A DNA stretch of 64,000 bases. Source: Neoarius graeffei. Its lineage: Eukaryota; Chordata; Actinopteri; Siluriformes; Ariidae. Shown one piece after another: positions 51,020-61,700 of this stretch (positions are counted from its first letter, which is position 1; the number at the start of each line of letters is the position of its first letter). The stretch covers positions 36,751,943 through 36,815,942 of the forward strand of contig NC_083571.1 in assembly GCF_027579695.1 (NCBI RefSeq), read 5' to 3'. The position numbers and the translations under genes are program-made. The notes under the pieces are model-generated. The model searched no databases. It saw only the letters and a list, made by a program, of their open reading frames with translations, and was not told where the DNA came from.

Positions 51020-54000
51020 GTTCCGAGGCCATGACTATGGTAAAACCATAATAAATTGCAATGGAATTGAATTTATTGACTGGTTATATAATGACCTTTC
51101 TTATTTTAACACAAGATACGTATTTTAGCCCTTAATTTGGGAAATAACTGGTACCACTGAAAGCAAATAAAAATAAATATACAGTGAACCCTCGCTATAA
51201 CGCGGTTCATCTTTTGCGGCTTCGCTGTTTCGCGGATTTTTTTTTTTTTACAGTGCATTGTGTTCAGAATCCTGATTGGCTAAGGGACTGTAGTCTAGAA
51301 GTGAAAAAAGTTGATATTGGTCTTTCACTTACACCAGTGTCAACCGTTTCCGTGCCTCGTCTCTGTACAGCCTGCCAAATTTACGTTTGCAATTTTTTTC
51401 CATGCCAAAACCCACAATGTCGACGCAACGTCCTGCACCGACAAAGGCACCTCCAGACGCGCCCAAAAGGCAGAGGAGAATGCTAACTATCGCAGAAAAA
51501 GTTAAACTTTTGGACATGCTGAAGGAAGGTAGAAGCTATGCTGCTGTGGGGCGCCATTACGGAATAAATGAATCTTCGGTTCGTTCCATAAAGAAGGAGG
51601 AAAATAAAATAAGGACGACAGCAGCAATAAGTTTTAACAAGGATGCAAAAAGGGTTGTGACTGTCCGCAACAAGACCAACAACTACCCATAACTATGTTC
51701 TTCTCTCGGAAAAAGACACCTGCACCACAGCCTTCAGCAGAAAATGACGCTACAGCGGAGCGGAGTCAGGACGAAGAGGCACAGTCAGAGGGACTGTGAA
51801 ATACGCGTGAGTCGCAATGTGTCTACCCTCGTATTCATTATTAAAAATATTATTTTACAGTATTATTACAGTATTATTTTAAAAGTATTAAAAACTGTCA
51901 TAGTTATTTGCAAGAACTTTTTTTTTAATTTCTTAAACAAATGCTTTACATTTGTATTGTATAATAGTTGTAAAAAAATAAAGTTGACTATTTCACGGAT
52001 TTCGCCTATCGCGGGTCCTTTTTGGAACGTAACCCCCGCGATAAACGAGGGCTCACTGTATAGTTTATTCACAAATGCACTCTATAAACCATAAGCATAT
52101 TGAGTTTGGGTCTTGGCTATCACCAACATGCACCAGAGTACAGGAAATCACAAACACTAGATAGAAAATTGCCCCCCATTCAACTACACACCCACTTTTG
52201 GTGAAGGGTATGACTTTCCGAAATTTTCCCTTATTTTGAATTAAAAATCTGGGAAATATCCCTTTTTTTCAAACCTCAAAGTTGACAGGTATGCAGGCAG
52301 CTGATGCTGAGGGAGCTGAACGTAGCCGAGCAGACAACCATGCTTTAGTCAGAGGATAACATCTTTTTAAATTATGTGTCTTTTTCTGGTTTGACGTGTG
52401 CACAAAACACGCGAAAGCTTATGCCCAGGTCAGACGGCAGGCTGCAACTAGTTTTCAACTACTACCTACGATAACAAAATAGCAGGTAGACGCAAGACTG
52501 GTCTTGCGTCGACGCAGACAGATCTCTGTAGAGGCAGGATGACGCAAGTGGATCACGATCTGTTTGCATTTCAGCTGCGATTCACTTCCAGTTGATGCAA
52601 ATAGCAGGCTGACGCATGTAGAGGCAGGCGGTCGTGCAACGCTTGAGTAACAGGTCGAAGCAGGGGAAGACAAGTCTTTAGAGATGGCTGCGATGCATCA
52701 CAGGTACATGCAGACTGCATCTGCAAATAGTTTACAACAACCTGCGAGCAGTCTCATGGCCTTATTTTTTTTTTAAAAAGCTTTTCTATGCGCCGTCTCA
52801 ACCTGAGTCTGCTTCTGACTGGTCGATTCAGCTTAAAAACTCTGCGTCTTGCAATACGTCTGACCACAACGAACGATTTGACGCAAAACGCCTGCGTCCA
52901 CCTGCGATCGGTCGCCACCTGACCGACTGCAGGTCGCAGCATGCGTGTTTCTGCCGTCTGACCTGGGCATTAATGATTTTTATGCATGGAATCTGTTTTG
53001 AGCACAAACGGACTCACAAAACACGTTGCCCAACACCATACACTGCTCATCTGTACATGCGATTCCTGTCTTTCCGCTAACTACTGCGCACTTTGGACCT
53101 GAATCAACAACATTAATTCTGTGTAACTGTTGTTTAGATATTATTCAAAACATTAGTCATTTAGCTGACTTTTTTTTTTTCCCCCAAAGTGACCAACAAT
53201 AAGCGCATGTAGCCAAGAGAAACCAAGAGCGACCAGTGCCGAAGTACGAGTGTAAACAAATCGCCTACAAATATCATCCAATATCTGGAATGATCAGGGG
53301 AGTTAAGAAGTTGAAGAAGCTTGGACAAATACATACACAAGGAATTATTTAAGTATGGTATGTTTATTGTAGGGCGGCACGGTGGTGTAGTGGTTAGCAC
53401 TGTCGCCTCACAGCAAGAAGGTCCTGGGTTCGAGCCCCGTGGCCGGCGAGGGCCTTTCTGTGCAGAGTTTGCATGTTCTCCCCGTGTCCGCGTGGGTTTC
53501 CTCCGGGTGCTCCGGTTTCCCCCACAGTCCAAAGACATGCAGGTTAGGTTAACTGGTGACTCTAAATTGAGCGTAGGTGTGAATGTGAGTGTGAATGGTT
53601 GTCTGTCTCTATGTGTCAGCCCTGTGATGACCTGGCGACTTGTCCAGGGTGTACCCCGCCTTTCGCCCGTAGTCAGCTGGGATAGGCTCCAGCTTGCCTG
53701 CGACCCTGTAGAACAGGATAAAGCAGCTAGAGATAATGAGATGAGATGTTTATTGTAGGGATGTTAACCGATGACCGTTTGACCGAATCAACGTCAACCG
53801 GTTAATTTTTTTTTGGTTGTCAGTTAAAAAAATAATAATAATAAATCGTTTTGAAGCTGCGATTTTGGAGCGGAGAACCTGGAATTCTGTGTTGTAAACA
53901 CTTGGGGCATGCCATGCGGTGTAAGGACGACAGCTGACGAATCAGAAACACCCATTCAGTCATGTCCTGCCCCAGTTGAAGACAGCTGACACTCGGCGAA

Positions 54001-57000
54001 AGAAAAGTCTCAGTGTTGGATTATATTTTACTACGATGTTAACCAGGTACGGAACATCAAGGAAATTCTTGACTATCAAAGAAACAAGAACACGGCGCAT
54101 GAATGAAGTCGATGGTTGATTAGTCTGGTGAATATTAATGTCAACGCAATAATAATAATCAGGGCTTTGAACCGGTTCAAGGAACGAAAACGAAAACCGG
54201 GAACTTTTTCTGGTTTCGTTTCTGTTCCATGTGAAATAGAAACTTTATTATTTTTTATGTTCCGGAACAGAAACGCTTATTAAAAATAATGGTAACCGGT
54301 TAATACCGGTTTTTATTTCGTTCCTCAAAGTTTCCGTAGCCTACAAATAAAAAAGTTATTCTTCTCCTGCGCAAGTTTCTATGACCCGCTGGGGTTCACT
54401 TCCTGTGTGACGTTCGCTGACTGAATGGAGAGAGCGGGAGGGTGGACTACTATCACGTCTCCACATCTTAAATAAGAGGTAACTATTGCAGTCTATCGTT
54501 ATTCAAAAAACGTCAATTTCAAACACGATATCAATATATTTGTCCACGTTAATGAGAGGCTCGCGAACATTAAATGACGTTAACCTCTGTTAGCCTATCA
54601 ATGCATAGGGCCTGACTAGCCTTTGGTAACACACCTAAACGAATTATCTTTCATTTTTGGCACTTTTTCTGTTTGTGTAGATGGGAAGACATACTGAGAA
54701 TCCAAATCGCCAACATTTGAAATAATAATTGTTTTGAATTATTTCTTGTCTTATTTAATGAAGGTTGTAATAGAATTAGCCTACATTTGGCTTAAGCTGG
54801 ATGAGACAGAGACATAATTTTATAGCCATTTGTTAAACAGCTGACAGGGAATGTAATTAACCGTTCCGGGAACGAAATTTTTTTGTTCTAACCGGTTCGG
54901 GAACGTCTATTTAATGGTGGAACCCAAAACCGGAAACGTTAAAATTCCGTTTCTTTTCGGAACGAACCAATAGGAAAAAAATTCTGGTTCAAAGCCCTGA
55001 TAATAATACACAAGATCTGAACTAAAACCTGGTTACTCACTGATGTTACTTAGCATCAGACAGTTGCTATATTAGCTTAGCGGCTAATCAGCTCAGCTCC
55101 AGCTATCCCATTCCCAATGGCTGTGCACAATTAGCAGCCATGTAACCGTAATATCAGTAGCTGGAAAACAATTGCAGTACGAGGTCTCGTTAGCCCATGT
55201 ATTTCCAAGAACAACTGTTTTTTGTGTGACCCTTGACAAAAGTTGACTGTATTTGTGACAAATAAAAAAAGTATCAGGCTAGACTTTTTAGCTTACAAAT
55301 TACTATTCTTTTTTTTTTTTTTTAATTATTATTAGAAGGCACATGGAGTTTAGTCCTGCCTTGGCCAGTGCATTCTGAAAGTATGTTTCGGTCTGTAGCC
55401 AACAATGCATGTTATTGCAGATCAGATCTCTCCACACAAACTAAAGGCGCAGATGCTGACTTTTGGAGGGAAGGGGAGAGAATGAAATGACAGCGGTGTC
55501 TGGACGGGGAGTGACAAACGCAGCTTTTATGTCTGTGAGCCAAGTCGGTGACGGCTTCAGAGCAACTTCAACACCATGCAGTAACGGCGTGTTGATATTG
55601 GTAACAGCGTTATAACGATTGTAGCTAATTAATTAGATAACCCGGCGTTATAACAGCCTTTATTTTAACGCCGTTATTCCCATCACTGAATGTTATGTAC
55701 TACTTCTAGCACTTGACTTTATTTTCAACGCCATCATGGCCAACTGAAACTGTCTCTAAGCTGCAGCCATTTGTCCTCCGCTCCAATACAAACCCCTCGA
55801 CATCAGTGCCACGTTTGACTAAATGTTTCACGCTGTAGAAAAGGTAATGAGTGGAGGGCAGCGACTGGGACTGAATGTGCAGATGCTCGCCGTTAGATTT
55901 AGAATAGATTCTAATAATTCCAATTCTAGAATTTTAAACTCATAGGTTAACCGGCTAATGAGGCTCGGTGGTCGGTCAAGATTTTTTTTTTTAGTTTTCA
56001 CCATCCCTAGTTTATTGTTTCCAAAGTTTGACAGCATGTGCATTAAAATGGTTAGCCTGTGCTTAAACCAATACAATAATACATACGCTCGCTCTACTCT
56101 GACAGAGCCGACCTTCCAGGTGACAGCTGCTGCATGACTGCAGGATTTCCCTTTTTTTTTTGCTCTGGCTAGGCTCAACCTCAGCCTTTAAGCAAACAAA
56201 CTCACCCTCTCTTTCACATAATTTTGCCAGTTTTATTACTGTGTAGATAATTGTACGCCTCCGTGCCTTTGTAGTTCCTTCGCTCCTCGCCATCAACGCC
56301 CTCAATCAGAATAAAATCACAGACAAAGTCAACCTAGCTGACGTCGGGACACAACTTCATGCCATGTATCCGTTCCGTGAGGGTAGACGGACGGGGCACT
56401 TTGCTCGTATTATCGCCGGAGCGCAGCAGAAAACCGGACCCGCGTAACCATCTTGTAGTCATTTTTGAGCTTAACTACCTAGCAGTTAGCGTTCGCGACA
56501 AACATCAACACAGTGGAGCGGAAGAAAGAGACCGGCTTCCGCTATGATGCAGCAATCAATCATGAGAAAGGTCAGAGTTCGGGAAAGTTGTGGATAAAAA
56601 CCAAACAAATCCTGTCACGAATACTCCAAATAATTTGAAAATATTTCAATTAAAGGGCTGATGACACGAACATGACTCTATGCAATTTCTTAAATAAAAC
56701 TATACAACATGGCAAACATGTTAGATTTCTGTTATAATTACGTGAAAAGAAGCTGTTGTTATGCAAATATCCAACTTTTAATTGCACAGCGCAAGAAAAC
56801 TGGGTCCGTGGCTCGCGGCCATGTTGTGACGTCAGCGGGAGAACACGCTGTGGTTCACTGGCTGTTCTACTCTGGTTCTACTCAATGGAAATGGCGCATG
56901 AAAACGCCGGTGAACTCTCTAGTGCTAGCTCTTCCTCTTCTGGGAGTCTAGAATTGTGTTGATCTCTTCCGAATAGAATCTATGATAGCCTACCCTCTTT

Positions 57001-58643
57001 ACCCTTTGCCTCTCGTTGCTAGGCGGCAGTTACATGAAAGCCGCAAGCTTTCACAAGCAAATACATGACTGATATCACGCCGACTTTATGATTACATTTA
57101 TGATTATCATGTAGAATCTATAGCTCTACGTACCTTTATCTTATGTCGTTTCACAACACATGTTCTGACAGGAGGACTGTCTTTGGATCCGGCATAGCTA
57201 CTAGTAGACCCCCTCCGGAATACTGGCAGTGTTGCCAGATTGGGAGGTTTCCCGCCCAGTTGAGCGGTTTCAAGTGCATTTTGGTGGGTTTTGAACATAT
57301 TTTGGGCTGGAAAACTTCAGCAGTATCTGGCAACAGATACTGCTGACGTTTTCCAGCCCAAAATATGTTCAAAACCCACCAAAATGCACTTGAAACCTCT
57401 CACCTGGGCAGGAAAAATCCCAATCTGGCAACACTGTGTAGGCACTGCTGAAGGTAGTAACACACGTTTGTGCTGAACTGAACACCCAAGAGATTCTTTT
57501 AAGCTGGGAAGGGTGTCAAAACAATCCAAATCGAAGTGTTCAGAGCACAGGACGGATGTTGGTGAGGGCTCCCACTTGTCACGAGTGCGCCTGACTTGCT
57601 TCACCCACTTCGCATGCAGCTCGGGATCTCTGGGAAACTTGAATAAACTTACCCCATCCTTGTGGGTTTTGGAGCAAAAGCCAACAACACAACGCGAAGG
57701 CATAATAACTATATATAATAATAATAATAATAATGTATAATAATAATACTAATAATGATAAACTGAACACCTGTCGCATCAACAATAAACTGGTAAGTGA
57801 GGAGGAAGGTTCTTTCGCTGACGTCATATAGCTCCTCCTCCTCTTCCTTCGTCTCCTGGGTGCTGCAGCCCCGTCAAATTTGCCCAAATAGCCGCGTTTT
57901 TTATCATAACTTGTAAAATAGGCGCCTTCGTGAATTAATATATGGATCATCGGGAATTACTTTTTATGTTATAAAACATCGCCAAAGATGTCAAAAACGT
58001 GTCATCAGCACTTTAAAACTTTTCAATATGCACGAACAGTTTTATTTACAGGCAGTGAAACGGAACGTACCAGGAGGAGGGACGGTGATCGGGAGTCCTG
58101 TGAGGAACCAGAGAAACGTATTAATATTTACTCAATTAACTATACATTACAATTCAATCCTTCTGCATGCATGTTAATTACAATGTAGTAAACATGCCAC
58201 ACTATCAGGCTTGATATTAAAAAAAAACATAAAACAAGCAGACTGCAGTATCTGTGACGAGCAGAAAGTGGTGTATGTTATACCTGCTGAATTAACCAAC
58301 TGTAATTTGCCAATTTGTTACAGTATTTACATCGTCGGACTACACAGTGATGGTAATGTTATGGGAACTTGAGCATAACACACGAGCACGTGCACTGCGT
58401 TCAACTACAACTTGCTCTTTGAGAGAGAGAGAGACACTCACTTGGCGGAGGGATAAGGGGTGGAGCCTGGCTGACAGGGGGTGGAGGCAGGAAAGGCGGT
58501 GGTGGCATGTTGGGAGGGAGGGGCCCTGGGGGGAAGAAGGTGGGAAGTTTGGCAGGTGTGGCCTCTGCTTCGGAGGACGTGTGTTCAGAGATCACCTGTA
58601 AACAACACAAGAGATTAAACAGATTTCAGGGAAGATATAGCCA

Positions 58644-58708
<65 letters not shown>

Positions 58709-61700
58709 TTTTCCCCAAAGCGTTTTAGCGTGTCGGGCCCGATCCGCTTGCTCTGCCTGCCGATACGCTGAGTCGCTTTAGTTAAAATCCGATACGCTTA
58801 GATTTATACCGATACGTTAAATTTCCTACCCACAAGTAACAAAATACATAGGAGAGCAAATAACAGATCCATTTACATATTGATTGATATTTGTGTTAAA
58901 CAAGCGCTCTTTTTTCCCCCCCAGTGTTTGTGTTGATTCTGTCAAAGTAACATGTCCGCGTGGTATGATGTAAAGAAACTAATCTGTTGGCTATGTCAAG
59001 AGCACGTGTTCAAACCGTCCAATAAAAACATCGAAAGAAAACGTCAGACATCCCGGAAGTTTCCGATTCATTATAAGCGATCTCATTGGCTGCCGATGTT
59101 GTCCTCCACCAGACGGGCAAAGCCGAGTGACTTTAATAAGCGAGAAGACTCACTGGACAAATCAATCCACATCAGCATGGATGACAGCGAGATGGGCTAT
59201 GAGAGGGTTGGCCAACATTGGGCCAAGCAAAAGCCGAGGAGAATTAATCTGCTTTAAAGGAGTAGAAAACTTAATTCATTAGTTTGGGGTTTGCAGAAAG
59301 ATTATGTACTTATAAACACTCTCACGAAGTGAAGTTGTCCAAATGTGTCAAATACAGCACAATTTCAAATAATAATCATACAAGTATTTTTGGTAGTGTG
59401 ATATCACTGGGATCCATTTAACAAAAGGCAGCTCCGGATTATTCTTTTGTTAAAGGCTCACAGTGACATCACACTGCCAAATACGCTTATCATTATTATT
59501 CGCAATTATGCTACATTTGATACGTCTTGTCTCGTCTCATCTTCTTCCACTTTATCCAGGGCCGGGTCGCGGAGGCAGCAGTCTAAGCAGGGAAACCCAA
59601 ACTTCCCTTTCCCCAGACACCTCGGCCAGCTCCTCGGGAAGAACACCGAGGCGTTCCCAGGCCAGCCGAGAGACATAGTCCCTCCAGCGTGTCCTGGGTC
59701 TTCCCCGGGGCCTCCTCCCGGGGGGACATGCCTGGAACACCTCCCCAGGGAGGCGTCCAGGAGGCATCCGAAAAAGGTGCCCGAGCCACCTCAGCTGGTT
59801 CCTCTCGATGTGGAGGAGCAGCGGCTCTACTCCGAGCTCCTCCCGAGTGACTGTGCTTCTCAACCTCTCTCTAAGGGAGTGCCCAGCCACCCTGCGAAGG
59901 AAACTCATTTCGGCCGCTTGTATCCGCGATCTTGTTCTTTCGGTCATTACCCAAAGCTCATGACCATAGGTGAGAGTCGGAACGTAGCTCGACCGGTAAA
60001 TTGAGAGCTGAGCCTTTTGGCTCAGCTCCTTCTTCACCACGACGGACCGGTAAAGCGACCGTATCACTGCGGAGGCTGCACCGATCCACCTGTCGATCTC
60101 GCGCTCCATCCTTCCCTCACTTATGAACAAGATCCCGAGATACTTAAACTCCTCCACTTGAGGCAGGACTTCTCCACCAACCTGGAGAGGACAAGCCACC
60201 CTTTTCCGGTCGAGAACCATGGCCTCGGACTTGGAGGTGCTGATTCTCATCCCAGCCGCTTCACACTCGACTGCTAACCGTAACTCGACTGGTTTACATT
60301 TGACACTTATAAACAAATTCCCTTCATGAAATGTGTTTAAAAGCACAATCTTTCTGCAAACTTAAACTATAGAAATTAAGTTTTCTTTTCCTTTAAATAT
60401 GTTTTAATCCTAATCTAGTCCATTTAATAAAGTGCCAAAATGTAAACTTTATAATATGCAGTTGCCTTTCTTTTCTTTTCAGTGCATTTTAGTTATACAT
60501 ATATTACGGTAATTGCATCAGAAACATTCTAAATCATTACAGTTATAGTAATACAGCAACTTATTTTAAGGTGGCGGTTCTTAGGTTCGGATCCCTTTGT
60601 GATCAACAGGAGGTCATGATGATCGATTCTCTTCACTGTATTGCATAAGATGGAGCAAACCGCTGGTCATATTTTCATGCACATTTTTGTTACAACACTA
60701 CTTGATCATAGGTAATTAAGGGATCCCCGTAGATTTTCAATCTATCATATACCTCAGTAATCTATAACAAAACAGTTTAACTTGCATGTTGAACTTTAAG
60801 GTGAAATTTCAAATGTGTTTACATTAATACTATTTAGGTCAGAAACCATTGAAACACTGTTAAAATCTATCCTATAATCATGGATCTAAAACCTCTCAGA
60901 GACCCTGGAAATGCACCCGAGAGCATCTATTTTCAAAACATTTTCCGGGGTAGCATGCCCCCGGAGCCCCCTAGTTTCGCTTCGCGCCTTTGGCACTCGC
61001 TTTCACACCATTGGCACTCAATTGTCTGTGTATTATCATGCCAGAATTTAGGGTTTTAATTTTTTTCTGGGGAAAACACTGAGATACATGTGTGAATATG
61101 TATGTATGTACAACCCCGATTCCAAAAAAGTTGGGACAAAGTACAAATTGTAAATAAAAATGGAATGCAATGATGTGGAAGTTTCAAAATTCCATATTTT
61201 ATTCAGAATAGAACATAGATGACATATCAAATGTTTAAACTGAGAAAATGTATCATTTAAAGAGAAAAATTAGGTGATTTTAAATTTCACGACAACAACA
61301 CATCTCAAAAAAGTTGGGACAAGGCCATGTTTACCACTGTGAGACATCCCCTTTTCTCTTTACAACAGTCTGTAAACGTCTGGGGACTGAGGAGACAAGT
61401 TGCTCAAGTTTAGGGAGAGGAATGTTAACCCATTCTTGTCTAATGTAGGATTCTAGTTGCTCAACTGTCTTAGGTCTTTTTTGTCGTATCTTCCGTTTTA
61501 TGATGCGCCAAATGTTTTCTATGGGTGAAAGATCTGGACTGCAGGCTGGCCAGTTCAATACCCGGACCCTTCTTCTACGCAGCCATGATGCTGTAATTGA
61601 TGCAGTATGTGGTTTGGCATTGTCATGTTGGAAAATCCAAGGTCTTCCCTGAAAGAGATGTCGTCTGGATGGGAGCATATGTTGCTCTAGAACCTGGATA

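Larger units (their letters stand above)
50202..52294 (+). mobile_element. hAT-like relic holding two smaller elements
   Basis: Inverted ends GCATACCTGTCAAC / GTTGACAGGTATGC enclose about 2.1 kb. A transposase-type exon fragment at about 50620-50761 fits hAT proteins of the ZNF862-like group. A hAT MITE (50487-50600) and a Tigger-type element (51182-52058) are inserted in it. No clean target duplication was found. Confidence 0.6.
53756..56009. mobile_element. hAT relic with 8-bp target duplication
   Basis: Ends TAGGGATGTTAACCG and CACCATCCCTA, flanked by GTTTATTG at 53748-53755 and 56010-56017. No transposase was found. A hAT MITE (54160-54999) and another hAT fragment (55565-55688) lie inside. 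Confidence 0.8.
56654..58012 (-). mobile_element. Kolobok transposon remnant with THAP exon
   Basis: TTAA at 56650-56653 and 58013-58016 flank AGGGCTGATGACACG / CGTGTCATCAGCACT ends. TTAA target plus a THAP exon (57703-57470, minus) identifies Kolobok. At 1.36 kb it lacks the catalytic part. A hAT inverted dimer is inserted at 57227-57436. It lies in the same intron as several other elements, just left of the 27-base fip1l1 exon. Confidence 0.85.
58707..61070 (+). mobile_element. hAT-like relic, outer layer of a three-level nest
   Basis: GGTTTTCCCCA at the left and TGGGGAAAACACTG at the right are inverted. Sequence near the right end (GCATGCCCCCGGAGCCCCCT) is of a kind seen in fish hAT coding ends. 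The TA expansion blurs the left end and no target duplication was found. It contains a Kolobok-type MITE which contains a LINE. Confidence 0.5.

Noticed and set aside
59447-60277. Plus-strand frames of 185 and 86 codons
   Set aside because: They are antisense to the LINE coding end, which has clear protein similarity on the minus strand.
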